Assembly: GCA_017165825.1 (NCBI GenBank) | Contig: CM029376.1 | Span: 17,686,039-17,750,038 of the forward strand | Length of the DNA: 64,000 nucleotides | Reading direction: 5' to 3' | Source: Hepsetus odoe | Taxonomy: Eukaryota; Chordata; Actinopteri; Characiformes; Hepsetidae | Shown: positions 24,666-36,918 of the stretch, piece after piece | Numbering within the stretch: position 1 is the first letter of the stretch | Layout of the letters: each line of letters begins with the position of its first letter | Translations under genes and position numbers: made by a program | Notes under the pieces: generated by a model | What the model was told of the DNA's origin: nothing | Seen by the model: the letters and a program-made list of their open reading frames with translations, nothing else | Database searches by the model: none

Positions 24666-25059
24666 GATCTATTGTTACTACAGAGAGCATGAAATGGCCA
24701 CTAGAGGACGCTGTGCTGCCTCATTTCTTGGAAAACTCCTGGCAGTGATCACGAGCAGAGCACAGAACACAACTTCAGATTACAGTTCTGTTGTGTAAAA
24801 ACTCACACTGAGAGCTGCCAGTGTTTCCAGACATTCACAATTAAATTTACAATATTTTGACAATCCTGACATTAAGTTTATAAAATAATGATGTTTGTGT
24901 TAATAGGTTTTTTAAGAGAAAATGAAACACTGAAAACGAATTAGGCAATACAAACATGTTAGTATGATTAGTAGTAGTATTAGCAGTAGTAGCATTGTTT
25001 CTTTTGTTTTTATTTTTTGTAAACAATACTGTCAAAAAATCTAGTTCACTGTGTAATAA

Positions 25060-25160
25060 TAATAATAATAATTTTACTGGTAATAATATTTAATTATGAT
25101 AATCAGTATGTTAATAAAATACAAGCTGATGTGTTTCTGCTGTGGAAATTAAATCGATCA

Positions 25161-25199
<39 letters not shown>

Positions 25200-25226
25200 G
25201 TAGTTATTATTATTATTATTATTATT

Positions 25227-25260
<34 letters not shown>

Positions 25261-25680
25261 TAAAAAAAGTTTAATTATGATCATCAGTAAGTTAATAGAA
25301 TGCAAGCTATTGTGTTCCTGCTCTGGAAATAAAATCTATCACAAACAACAACAACAATAATAATTATAATAATAAAATAATTGTAGTAGATTTAATATTT
25401 AATCATGATTACTATTAATTTGATTATTATTGTTATTATTATTATTACAACTATTAATAATAACAATAACAACAACAACAACAACAATAGTAATAATAGT
25501 AATAATAATTCATTATGATCATCAGTAAGTTAATAGAATGCAAGCTTTTGTGTTCCTGCTCTGGAAATAAAATGTATAAATAATAATAATAATAAGAGCA
25601 ATAATCATAATTTTAGTAGTTATATTATTTAATTGTGATCATCAGTAAGTTAAAAGAACGCAAGCTGATTTGTCCGCCAT
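25060..25680. repeat. composite minisatellite: four units of about 80 bp joined by AAT/AAC runs
   Basis: A unit of the form TTATGATCATCAGTAAGTTA, then ATAGAATGCAAGC and TGTGTTCCTGCTCTGGAAAT recurs at about 25085, 25270, 25510 and 25625, the last one partial. Between units are ATT, GTT, AAC and AAT triplet runs. It lies just upstream of the DHRS13-like gene. Confidence 0.8.
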
Positions 25681-25835
25681 CTGACTGCCTTTATAAAGTT
25701 CAGATACAAGCCTGTGTGGAGCAGTGTATCTGTTGGCACATGTTTCAGTCTCAGCCTCCAGTTGTGTTTTCTCTCTTCTGCCTCGAGAGGAACCGTGTGA
25801 ATGAGGAGCGATCTGTCTGACTTTAAACGTGTCTC

Positions 25836-25925
25836 TCATTGGGCCTGGAGGACGTCACACTTACATAACTCTCAGTCAGTAAACGGCGGCGGAGAGAGAA
25901 ACTGGGCGGAAATCACAGGAAGGTT
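25836..25925 (+). promoter_or_regulatory. promoter region of the DHRS13-like gene
   Basis: Between the AAT-repeat tract and the start codon at 26006 lie an ATTGG box (25838-25842), a CRE-like GACGTCAC (25851-25858) and a short GC-rich run. No TATA box is seen. This is the most promoter-like sequence before the gene. Confidence 0.45.
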
Positions 25926-26005
25926 CACTCTGTTTGGACGGTGAAAATCAGTGGCTCCATCTCCAGACCTGAGGCTGAGCCGGACCTTGGAGCGAGGACG
26001 CCAAG

Positions 26006-29000
26006 ATGTACCTTTATCTGCTGATAATGTTAACAGTAGCATATGCCATCTTTTACAGGAGATGCGTGCACAGGAAGACTTGCACCAGCACGGTGACTCT
26101 CTATGGGAAGACTGTGATAGTTACAGGTATTTACAGACTATTACTGATGTGTTCACCAGCAGAGACGTTTCTTCACTATTGTCTGTATGCAAGCAGTTCA
26201 TTTGGAAAGTAACCAGAAGACTGGATGTTGGTCACTTTGCATAATACTTCAGAAAAATGGGCTCCACAGATGTGACCACAGTGCCAACTAACTGCTTTGT
26301 CTGTCAGGCAGTAACACTGGCATTGGCTGGGCTACAGCTTTAGCCTTGGCTCTAAAAGGAGCAAGAGTGATCATGGCTTGCAGAAACCAACAGAAAGGAG
26401 AAGATGCAGCACAAAACATCAGGAAGGTGAGCACCAGCTACACCATCAATGTTTTAAGGTATAGTTTGATCTGTGGATCATTTTAAGCCTTGAATTTGAC
26501 TGTCGACCCTCAATGGATCTCTGAAACCTTAAACCTGAAAGTGACTCTGCCTTCTCAGGAGAGTGGAAATGATGAGGTGCTCTTCATGCACCTGGATCTG
26601 GCCAGGCTGAAGTCAGTTCGCTCTTTTGCAGAGAGCTTTCTCAAGACCGAGAGCAGACTTGACCTGCTTGTCAACAATGCAGGTAAAGCATGCACAGGCG
26701 ACCAAAAGTTTGTAGACGCACATTTTCAATTCTTTTATAAGTCAGTGGTATTCAGAGTTTAGTACAGATAGGATCGTTTCTCCTGTCTGTGTATGGCATG
26801 TTTGGTATGCATGGATATAGGAATAGCTGCACCGGGGTGCACAGAGGACGGCCTTGGACTAGTATTTGGTGTCAATCACATTGGCCCATTCCTGCTGACC
26901 TGTTTGCTTTTGGACCGCTTAAAGGAATGTGCCCCAAGCCGGGTGGTCAACGTTTCTTCCTGTGGCCATGACATAGGAACCATCGATTTCAACTGCATCA
27001 ACACTCACAAAAGGCTCACAATTGGCTCGTCAAACATGGACATATTCAAAGCTTACTGTCATAGCAAGCTCTGCAATGTGCTCTTCACCCACGAACTGGC
27101 CAAGAGATTGAAAGGAACTAATGTGACCTGCTTCAGCCTTCACCCAGGCAAGTACAACCACATCTTACACTGGGGATATATGTAATTTAGCCATTCCCAA
27201 TCAACTAATGAATTTAGCATGATAAGGGAAAGTGTAATTCAACTTGTTTTGATTCGTCTGAAGAAGGAGTTCCTTACTCCGGTCCTGGAGAGCTGGTGTC
27301 CAGTACAGTTTCATAGCATTTCCTACATTCCACTGTCTTAACCTGGCAATTAAATGGTGAGCTGAAGCAGGTGTGTTTGAGCTGTTCATTGTCTTTCCTG
27401 GACAGGAGTTGGGGACCCCTGGTGTAAAGCAATAACTTTATGTATAGTTATACAACAAATTTGGTAATCATTTAACTAGCAATGCAATGTGAACAAAAGG
27501 ATACAAATGATTAAAGTTTTCTTTCTAGCCATATGTTTTAAAATAAATGCTTCAAATTATAGGAATCAAATGTAATGGCTTAATAGAAAAAATGTTTTCT
27601 TTTTAAACAAAAGAAAACCTTTTCTAATTTCTTTAAATTTTGGTGAGTTGAACCAATAAGTTGAAATAAGAACAGCAGAAAGAAAATGCTGCTCAAACTT
27701 CCACAGGGCACAGAGCTGCAACCATTTTTGGCTTTTAAATATTCTGTTCAAAACATCAGACTCCTGTAGTCTGTGAAAGGATGCGCCATTAGATTTAGAG
27801 TAGATTTTTTTTTGGCCACACTTGCTTAATTTACCTAAAGCTGAGGAGCAAGAGAAGTGGGCCTTACGGCCCTCTGCGTAATAAAAAGGAGTCGTCTAAT
27901 GGAATTAAATGATGAAATTCTATTACTTTTTAAGTCTTCCCGAAAAAGTGTGAATAACAACAGAACAAGTGTTGGGGAATGCAGCAGCTAAAGAAATGCA
28001 TCCAGTGCTTTAGTTTCAGTCACTGCATTTCAGATAAAGCTTTGGCCAATATTTTGAATGTAAGATCAAAGAGAACATCTGTTCCGCTCATGTTTACCAG
28101 GCGTGGCGATATCTGTGGAGGATTTGATGCTCTATGAAAATCTATGAGAGAACATTTTGGACTCACTTAAACAAAACCCACCTAATGTGTTATTTTAAAA
28201 AACCTAAGACAGATGTGATATTTAGTGTCCCTCATCTGTATGATCATGCAGACAGCAAATGAGTGATGGCCCAGATTAAGCCCACAAATAACAAATCCAA
28301 CCAAAATAACACTGTGTAATAGCAATGACTTCATTTGAATATGGGTGCCACAAAACAGTCATAACCCCCCAATTTTTTTGTTGTTGCTCTGAATCGACTG
28401 CCATCTGGGCAGCTCAGGCCAATCACCATTGTGACACATATTTAATTATGTTTCTAGCTTAAAATGTCAGTCAGTCAGTCAGTCAGTCATTTTCTGCTGC
28501 TTGTCCCAAGCTGGGTTGCAGGGGAGTGCTGGAGTCCATCCCAGCTCACACAGGGCGAAGGACAGGGGACACACCCTGGACAGGTAGCCAGCCCATCGCA
28601 GAACTTAAAATGTATTGAAATAAATAATCCAAAATCATTAGTTAGTGTAGTTAAACATAGGCTTGCATTTTCTATGAAGAATTTCATTTTTCAGAGGGCT
28701 GGGTGGTGTAATATAAAGCCAAATTGCTTCCTCTTTAAAGAAAGCAGCTCATTTCCACTGTACACTTCTTGAATTTGTGCTCCAGGGTCAATAAAGTCGG
28801 AGCTTGGTCGCAACATGAATTCCTGGTACATGGAGATTATGAAGTTCATCATGCATACATTCTTCACAACGGATGTCATGTCAGGCTCTCAGACTACGCT
28901 GTACTGCGCCCTTCAGGAGGGCATCGAGCCCCTGAGTGGCTGTTACTTCTCTGACTGTGAGGTACAGGTAGTGAAGCCAGAGGCCAGAGATGATGAGGTT

Positions 29001-29048
29001 GCAAGGAAATTGTGGGATGTCAGCGAGAGGCTCTGTGGTCTCGCCTGA
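26006..29048 (+). CDS. dhrs13: DHRS13-like short-chain dehydrogenase/reductase, 5 exons, complete (317 aa)
   Basis: Exons: 26006-26126, 26308-26426, 26559-26682, 26821-27147, 28786-29048; phases agree. The protein starts with a membrane anchor (MYLYLLIMLTVAYAIFY). The Rossmann cofactor motif TGSNTGIG is at 40-47, NNAG at 119-122, the SDR asparagine at N140, the catalytic serine in NVSS (167/168), Y200 and K204 in YCHSK, and HPG near 230. The stretches RESGN-like/FMHLDLA, LCNVLFTHELAKRLKGTNVTC, TTLYCALQEGIEPLSG and VARKLWDVSERLCGLA match the DHRS13 group better than RDH11-14. By family it should be an NAD(P)-dependent oxidoreductase of the endoplasmic reticulum or a similar membrane; the substrate is unknown. 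Residue 48, usually K in GIGK, is W. Intron 4 has a GC donor (CCCAG|GCAAGT). It could be one of several fish dhrs13 paralogues. Confidence 0.88.
27250..27425. repeat. interspersed repeat with GGTCCTGGAG / GCAGGTGTGTTTGAGC
   Basis: A familiar fish repeat type bounded by CTCCGGTCCTGGAGAGCTGG and GTTGGGGACCCCTGGTGTAA. Degenerate pieces also appear near 15.4-15.45 and 15.81 kb and at 30.72 kb. It lies in intron 4 of the DHRS13-like gene. Confidence 0.45.
28465..28605 (+). repeat. common fish interspersed repeat, fragment
   Basis: A (CAGT)n run, then GCTGGGTTGCAGGGGAGTGC, ACACCCTGGACAGGTAGCCA and GCCCATCGCAG, a repeat type very frequent in fish genomes. It lies in intron 4 of the DHRS13-like gene. 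Confidence 0.55.
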
Positions 29049-29229
29049 ATCAACGTCAAGAAAAGGACCTGCATCGCCAGCGGCACCCACCCCCAGGCCA
29101 TGCAGCATTTTTTTCCACTGGTTTGCATGAAATTCCACTGGTTTGCATATTAATTTTAATACTGAAAATGGATTAACTTGCCAAATACTTATTTTATATC
29201 CATCTTCTTTTCTTTTCCATCTTTTTAAA

Positions 29230-29712
29230 AGTTTTAGGCTGGTGTGAAAAAATGCTGTAAACAAAGAATGCTTTCAAAATTGGAAGTGTTAATCATTTAT
29301 TTTCATCAATCAACAAAATGCAGTGAATGAACAAAAGAGAAATCTAAATCAAATTAATATTTGGTGTGACCACCCTTTGGAAGGAACTCGGCTAGTAGGT
29401 TGTTCCAAACATGACTGTGTTTCAGCCCCCGTGTGACATTGATGATCATCAGCACCTGTTTGGTAAAATTGGTTGATCATACACCGACTATAATCCTACA
29501 GAATCCCTGACTTTGTGCAAGTGTACCTAGAAGAACTGATGCTGGTTTGAAGGCAAAAGGTAGTAACACCAAATATTGATTTGATTTAGATTTTTCTTTT
29601 GTTCGCTCACTTTGCATTTTGTAAATAAACAATCATTATTTATATTTCTGAAAGCATTCTTTGTTTACAGCATTTTTTCCACACCTGCCTAAAACTTTTG
29701 CACAGTACTGTA
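29230..29712. mobile_element. palindromic DNA element, copy 2 (opposite orientation)
   Basis: Same family as the copy at 21.5 kb, reversed, judged by the orientation of the central part (AACTCGGCTAGTAGGTTGTTCC here). It ends CTAAAACTTTTGCACAGTACTG. It begins about 180 bases after the stop of the DHRS13-like gene, so it may lie in that gene's 3' UTR. Confidence 0.7.
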
Positions 29713-29963
29713 AATTTAATATAAACTTGGATTTTGCCCCTAATTTGAATCACAATGCATAAACAATGTCCTGATAATACTGGTATTAGCAAAGTATGAA
29801 AAATAACTCGTAATCCTGCGCTTCATAACTTGCATAAATGCTAGTTTTGGTGAGAGTTAAACTAAAAAAAGAAACTGTATTGTTAGCACGAGAAGCAGGT
29901 TTGGTCTTTTATGTTAACTGTGGCCTTGTGATTGGGTAGTTTTAAGATGTTAAATATACATTT

Positions 29964-29973
29964 AATAAATAAA
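29964..29973 (+). terminator. candidate polyadenylation signal of the DHRS13-like gene
   Basis: Two overlapping AATAAA hexamers lie about 0.9 kb after the stop codon, past a palindromic element copy. If used, the 3' UTR would contain that element. Other sites cannot be excluded. Confidence 0.25.
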
Positions 29974-31839
29974 GGCATCTAGAACAGCAGTCTAAAGTCT
30001 AAAACTGTACCAATGTCGTTGCACATTCTGCATTGAACGCTTATTGAACTTTCATCCATTTCAAAAGTTGCAAAGCCAGAGAAGCCTGCCCTTTTTTACA
30101 ATTTTTTTATTTTTTTTGAAAGCATGCCTTAGCCAGAGCCACATTACCACATTCCTTTAGAGCCACATCACTGCAGGATCTAAATTACCCCTCATTTTAA
30201 ACTGACAAATCTTTAAAATGCTAGTAAATCATATCATCAGCTGACTTTCAAGAGATGAGTAAGGTTGGTACTCGAAAAGCATTTTGTCACTGTGACCTTC
30301 ATGGTGCAGTTTGATTCCCGTGGTCTGAACACCTCTGGGTCTTGAGTGGGGCTCTTGCAGCATCAAAACAAAAATGGGAATTTGTGATATATTTTTCAGC
30401 ATATCAATAACACATTGCTCTTGTCACATGGTACTTGATTATTCTGAGCAACACTGAGTTACATCTCTTGGATCAAAGAACTGCCTTGATATTTTAAACC
30501 AACTTAACTGGAACCAAGCTGAGATTGACCTAAAAAATGAATGATATGAATGATATGTAAAAAATATGCTCCATCATTTGTAATAAGTCTGCTACATTTG
30601 CATCAATGGAGTTAAATGAGCATTAATTTTGTACATAAAAATAAACAAATAAATCTCAAATCAATACTGTTGCAGCATTTTTTTGTAATTTAAAGGGGTG
30701 TTGGCAGAAAAAGGTCCTTGCTCTGACACACCTGTTAAAGCTGATAACAAATGAGTGAGTTGAACAGAAAAATCACTGTGCTTTCTAGGCATGGGCATAT
30801 TTTCAGCTTTATTTTCAGGGAGCGCATACCTTTCATACTTTTTTCATAATATAAAACTGAAAGAGAAAGTGAGTGTATTTATTAAAAGGAATAGACTGTA
30901 GATTATTCAAACACTGTTGGGCTACAGCGGAGATAAACAACTGAAATTCTGCATAAAATTAAAATGCATGCTATGTATTTAAGTAGTCACCAAAAAGTGC
31001 TGAATACCTTACCCATGTCCTTCTAGTTACCCTGCAAGGCTTTTCTAAACACTATCATATCTATGTGTAACTATGATAGAAGAATGATTATATATTACTC
31101 TGAGCTCACAGAGATAACAACTGGCATAACAAGAAGTGAAGAAGTGGTGAAGTATGGAAGTTCTAGTGGGAAAATATAATTGACTGATAAGACCAAGTTC
31201 CAAGGTTTTTTTTGTGATGTGTACAATGAAAACAATCCACTGTAGTCACTGCATGTAAAATGCTTTTGTGCCATGTAGCTCTTTTTGCGCTGTTACACTA
31301 ATTTAATCTGCCACCCAACCCCTGTCAATTAACGGTTTGGTTACATAAACCTCCATGAATAGACATTTTATTCAAAAAGGGAACTTGGTCTGTGTGGCTG
31401 CAATAAGACTATCAATAATGAAAGCATGCAAATCTGCAATAAACACATGTAAAAGTGAACCGGTTCAACCCTTATGTGTTATTGCTAATACTGTAAGAGA
31501 CCTATTACAAGTCTCACAGCACTTACACAGTACACAGGAGATCTCTGCTGTTTCAAAGACCCATCCCATTTGAAACAGGGTTTCAAAATGAACATTTCAA
31601 ACTTCAAATTGTAAATGGGGTCAATCTAGTGGCACTACACTGCAGTCTTTGACAGCAAAAGGCAAACAGTACAAATGTCAATATTCACTGTGTTCGGTAT
31701 TAGGCAAGTGAGTATTTTGACCATATCATCCTTTTTATGCATATATTCCAACTCCAAGCTTTATATACTTGAAAGCTAATCTGGTTCAAGCAGATGAGGT
31801 GATCTTTTTTTTTGTGTAATGTGGTCTTAGGAGATCAAC

Positions 31840-32400
31840 ATCCTATATATATCCTATGTCCTGTAAGGAGTGCATAATTATTATGCAGGTTCTTTTCCTC
31901 AGAAAAAAAACAGACCAAAAAAAGAGATATAACTGACTCTGAAGTCTTTCAGAAAGATGCAGCATTCCTGAAATACAGATATTGATAGATACAAATTAAT
32001 AAAGATATGGGGGCGTGATCACAGAACCATCAAACAGTTTGTTGCAAATAGTCAACATGGTCGCAAGAAAAGTGTTGAGAAAAAAAAGACACAAATGAAC
32101 TGCCAAAGATTTTGAGAAGGATCAAACATGAAGGTTCCAGTAACCCATGATCCTCCAGTGCTGTCATATTTCAGAACTGAACATACCTGGAGTGCCCAGA
32201 AGTACAAGGTGTTCAGTGCTCAGAGACGTGGTCATGGTAAGGGAGGCTGAAACCCGACAGCCACTGAACAAGACACGCAAGTTGAAACATCGAGACTGGA
32301 CCAAGAAATATCTCAAGTGCAATTTTTCAAAGGTTTTATGGATGGATGAGATGAGAGTGGCTCTAGACGGATCAAAATTAATCCTCAAAATACTCAATTG
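31840..32400 (+). mobile_element. decayed Tc1-type transposon with transposase remnant
   Basis: Remnants typical of fish Tc1 transposases occur in order in broken frames: DHRTIKQFVANSQHGRKK, an SSSAV-like piece, IPGVPRSTRCSVLRDV, LNKTRKLKHRDWTKKYL and FSKVLWMDEMRVALDG, the last reaching the first catalytic aspartate region. Stops and frame changes break it. An end-like GCATAATTATTATGC lies at about 31871. It is not functional. Confidence 0.8.
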
Positions 32401-32677
32401 CCTAATAATTGTGCACAGTGTACATTTATATCACTGCTAATACTACAAGAGTACAATAAGGTTTAAGAGAAAACAGTAAGTAACACACTAAGATAAACAG
32501 TAAACAAGAGAAGACCCCCTCATTTTTCAAAACCCATTCCCTTTAAAACAGGGATTAATCTAATGGCATTCTCTCCCCTCTGTAGCCATTGCACTTCGGC
32601 TGTTGAAGAAATGTTGAAGCTGGTGACTTTAGAAAAGAAATACAATCCGTTTATCATTAAGTATGATTTTAAGCTCA

Positions 32678-32687
32678 TTTATTTATT
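32678..32687 (-). terminator. cenpu: cenpu polyadenylation signal (overlapping AATAAA)
   Basis: On the coding strand AATAAATAAA lies about 20-30 bases after the cenpu stop. This gives a very short 3' UTR. Confidence 0.5.
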
Positions 32688-32707
32688 AACAAAAAGCACT
32701 TGCAATT

Positions 32708-35700
32708 CTATTGGTGACCATTTTCCTCCAAAGCCTGCTGCAGCTTGTCATTGATAATCTTTAACTGGTTTTCGGCTCCCATGATGCTCCTCGCCTCCAG
32801 TAACATTGCTGGCATGCAGGATGGGCCATACTGTTAGAAAAGGGAGAAAAGATTCAAACAAAAAAATAAAGATCTTTAATATTTAAACTAATCGATAAGT
32901 TAACAATATAGCATTTTTAAAGCTGAATCTCAAATATTTCCCATGCAGAACCATGAACATGAGGAAGGAACTAGTTTAAACATCAGTATGAAAAAATCTG
33001 ATACAAGGTCAGAAATGTTTAAAGACTGTGTGACCTCCAGCTCAGGAGCTTTGTTTACATTGGTGGTGCACAACAAAGTCCTTCAAGGGACTCAGTTCGT
33101 TCCGTTTGTTCTACTGCCGGTCTAAGAAAATAGCCATGTTTGGGTTAAGAATATTTAAATATGCACATATTTCTAGAAACAAGGTAATCTGGTTCCTCTT
33201 TTAAGCAGATCCTCACCGATCGCGGCTCATCTGGGTGGGCAATGCAGTACGCAGAATATTTTTGTTTCAGCATTTTCAGGTTGGTGAGGAAGGCAGTGCC
33301 CTGCTTTAAGGCCTTTAACCTTTGCTCCAGACCATCGTGCTCCTTCTGAAGCGTCCTCAACTCAGCTTCACTTCTGAAAAAACAAATGATAAGTTTTTTT
33401 CTTTCTATTAATTTTAGAAGTCAGTTACACAGGTAACTCAACCACTGACATGTTGCTCTAAATATATGAACATTAAGAGTAATAATTAAGCTTTAAATAT
33501 GAATTAATAAGTAAATACAAAAGTAATTAAAATTAAACTAAAATAAAGTCCTCTATTATCGGTCAATGTGTCATTACTTACTTAATTAGCTCATTCTTCG
33601 CCTCCAATAGTTTATGCTTTTTGCGGTTCAGGTTGCTATTAATCTGAACCAAGAAGGAAAGAAAGAACAAAAGTTTTTTGTAAAATAATAATGACTAGCT
33701 TACATTTACTCTCCTAGCGTTTCCTGTTAAAGATCGGTTGATTAATAATCTTCCTTTAATGAAATAAATATCTAAATGTCATGAAAATATTCAGCAACAC
33801 TACCTTTGCAGCTTTCCGTCTCACATCATTAAATTCTTTAGTTGCTGTGATCTAAAAAAAAAAAAAAACACACAAAAAAAACATTTTACTGTTAGTCTCA
33901 ATAAACACCACGTTAGGTGTTATAACAGAAAGTTCTTCTGGTTAAATCTACGAATGTGCCTAATAGTTGTGTTATTTGTTTTTCTGGCAGTGAGTAAAAT
34001 TTTTTGTGGAAAACATGCACTATTCATAATAGATAGCATTCAGACACACTCACCATTTCATTGAGCTGCTCCTCAAAAGAGTGAGAGAGCGCATCAATGG
34101 CTCGTTTAACGGAATCTGAGCTCACCGTCTCCCTACACAAAGTTACCAAACTCCAGTTAACTCAAAGCCTAAAATCCCATTGTAACAGACAATGAAAAAT
34201 CTTTAAAATGTGTTAAAGACGATCACTGGATCATAGCATGCTTACTTGTACTGAGTGACAAATTGCTGAAATGCCTCAAGAACAATGTCAAGATCGATTG
34301 GATTTTTCACAGCTCCTTGTTTCTGCTTCTTGTTGAGGTTTCCATTGTCTATTAAAGCAAGAAATTATGTATCTCTTTAAGTACCAGTCTTTCAGTGACA
34401 TGTAGATATCCAGATATTTATTATAAAGGACACCCAAAATGTTGTAAAAACAAGAACAGAATGCAGTGAACCTATAAACATTAAAAGGAATTTTTTCCAA
34501 TATGGTAACTTTATAGGAGAAAGCAAAAACAAAAGCTTTATTTGCACCGATAATATAAAGCATTTAATTCTAAGCAGTTTTGGAACATTTTTATTTTCTT
34601 ATTCATCATGAAGATTCACACAATGAAGAGCAGCTGTGTTCAACTGATGGGAATTAACCAAAAATATGGAGATACATGTATACATTTAGACACTGGCATT
34701 ACCAAAAACACAGCTTTTCTGCAAAAAAAAAAAAAAACCTGTTCATTTTAAGATCATTTAAGATCATTTAAGATCAAACCTTAGGCGGTATTTTACCTGA
34801 GGAACCAGATGAAGACTTCCTTTTCTGTTTCTGAACTCCTTGCTGGTGACCAGAAGATCTTTGTCCCCTTTGCAGTTGCGTATTAGAGGGTTGGTGTTTT
34901 TTACTGCTTGGGTGCTGGCAACAGAAAACTACATCAAATGTTTGCTAGCTATATGGTTTATAATATGGTATTACATTCTTAATTACCATTAAGAATGGAC
35001 TGGCCCAGGAGAGTCTTGTCACCGGGTCAGTGTTAAAAATAATATGTTTTATCCTAACTAGGGACTGAAGTGTTTCAAACAACGTATACTCTTGCTACAT
35101 GGATGTCGATTAAATGAAGAAAAAAGATTATTCAGTGCTGACTCACAAAACTCTCATCTTCATCGGTCAACTCCTCAGATGATGATGACTGCTGCTGGCT
35201 TTTGGCAGGACCATCAGGTGGCATGTTATCTGATGAAATCTCATCCTTAAAAACAGCAAAAAATAAATTTTAATTACTCAATTTCACATTCATGTACTGT
35301 TGTCCAAGAAAGAGAGCAAAAATAAAAATATTAATCCTTAAATCACTCAAAAGCAGCCTAAATATTAGAAATGGAATAACTGAAATTGAAAGAACTTAGA
35401 AAAGTCTCACCTCAGAAACATCTGCCTCAGAGACTTCAGACTGGGCCGTACCCGTAGCACTGCCTTCTCTATTTTCTGAGCTGGTCTGCAGACTTCTGTA
35501 GGTATACTTGCATGTAACACCTCAAACGCTAGAGTAAATCACTTTTATCTCACTTTATTTTAATTACTTATTTTTATTCAGAAAGGCTGCATCTAAGATG
35601 AACATGATTTTCCAGTTATCAAAGTAATCAGACCTCTTGAAGAATCAAGCATGCAAAATAAAAAAAAATAACAATAATAATTACTGTGGTTGGGCTGATG

Positions 35701-36821
35701 TTTCCTGCTGTGTCTTCTGTTTCTGTTTCAGCCTTTGGCTCCTTTTGGATTTTGAACTCTCTTTATGTGTCTGGACAGTACTTTTCTTTGTTTTAGATTT
35801 ATCTTTTTTAGCATAGGCATGTCTTTTTGGAGTTCCTGCCACTTCCTGGCATTTCTTCTTCACTCTGTCTTCACCTGCTTTTGTTTTTGCAGTGGCCTTT
35901 GGATGAGTGACTGGTTCCGGGCTACATTCATCTTCTAGAGCTGTGCTGTGCAGAGGATTGCCTGAAAAAGCCAAAGGCAGAGTTAAATATTCTAAAAAAT
36001 ATAATGGCCATAAAAGATTAGCAGAGAAAATCACAGGAGATGGGAATGGCCCACTAAACTGGTGGAGGCAATACACCAGTGGTTCTCTGATCTGGTAAAG
36101 AAATATCCGTGCACCTCAGCCAGAGAGGCTCTTCAGCACAGGTGGAAATACTGACAAGTGCATGCGCTTATCTCTGTAACCAGATCATGCCAACAGGCAG
36201 GTCTTTCTACCGAAAGAGATCACGTTTCTTTTCAAAGTTCAGAAATAAAACTTCAAAAAAAACTTAAGCCTTGTTCAGTACACAGGTTACAAAAGGTCTA
36301 TAAAGGCATGATGTATCCAAAAGTGAGTAGTTATGTTACATAATCCTGATTTTTCAACATCTAGATCTCAATATTGGCCAAAATAATCGAGATGATGATT
36401 ACTTTGATGTAATTGAGTATCCCTGTATATTAAAGTGTTGATAAAAAAGGGTTGATAAAAGACATGCCGTGGGAGGAGAACTGTTCTCCTTGAAGGAAAC
36501 TGGCCTTGTTTATCGAGGACACATCCAGACACTCCGGAGACTGGACCAGCTCCTCGTCTGATCTGCTTTTCTGACTCTTGTTCTGCAAACACAAAAGTCT
36601 CAGTAAGGACGACAGCAAAAGAATATGAGAAGCGACTAAAATAAACCCAGTCTGTTGTAATAAGTGTAGAGTAGTTTCACCACCAGCTCCACTTAAAGCA
36701 CAACAGTCAACAGTGCACACAGGGCGGCTCGCTAACAGCTCAAAATCAACATAAACCACTTTAATACGGCAACCTTAAGCTCCTTTTGAAATTCTTTGAG
36801 CATTCTCGTCATCCGACTCAT
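32708..36821 (-). CDS. cenpu: centromere protein U, 12 exons, complete (about 437 aa)
   Basis: Exons: 36821-36774, 36582-36468 (donor uncertain), 35961-35685, 35495-35411, 35245-35147, 34914-34797, 34348-34246, 34132-34054, 33851-33804, 33643-33582, 33373-33217, 32830-32708. CENP-U is a subunit of the constitutive centromere network (CENP-O/P/Q/U/R), which helps link kinetochores to microtubules and recruit PLK1. Marks shared with human CENPU are LDVSSI and NPLHSTA near the start, a lysine-rich middle, an acidic serine-rich segment (about 170-210), a coiled coil from about 255 to 400 with FLTNLKMLKQKYS, and the final segment MLLEARSIMGAENQLKIIN. Length is close to human (418). Exon 2 has no good GT donor in phase 1; a GC donor at CCACG|GCATGT fits the phase. 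The donor of the 35685 exon is CCACA|GTAATT. Confidence 0.88.
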
Positions 36822-36910
36822 TTTCGCAATAAAACAAATCCAAATAATTTATATATTTATATATATGTTCTAATATTTAACAAACAGCTGCCGTCTCTTC
36901 TCCAAAACAA

Positions 36911-36918
36911 TTCCCGCG
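36911..36918 (-). promoter_or_regulatory. cenpu: E2F-like site upstream of cenpu
   Basis: TTCCCGCG lies about 90 bp upstream of the cenpu start codon. It matches most of the E2F consensus TTTSSCGC. CENP genes are commonly expressed in S/G2 phases, so cell-cycle control is plausible. Confidence 0.4.

Larger units (their letters stand above)
29049..32677. other. gap between the DHRS13-like gene and cenpu
   Basis: It contains palindromic element copy 2, a candidate polyadenylation signal and a decayed Tc1-type transposon. I looked here for primpol, which lies next to CASP3 in human, and recognised no exon. Confidence 0.55.

Noticed and set aside
28087..28150. Possible exon after an ACCAG acceptor in intron 4 of the DHRS13-like gene
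   Set aside because: It reads only a short peptide to a stop and does not continue the SDR fold; the 28786 exon does.
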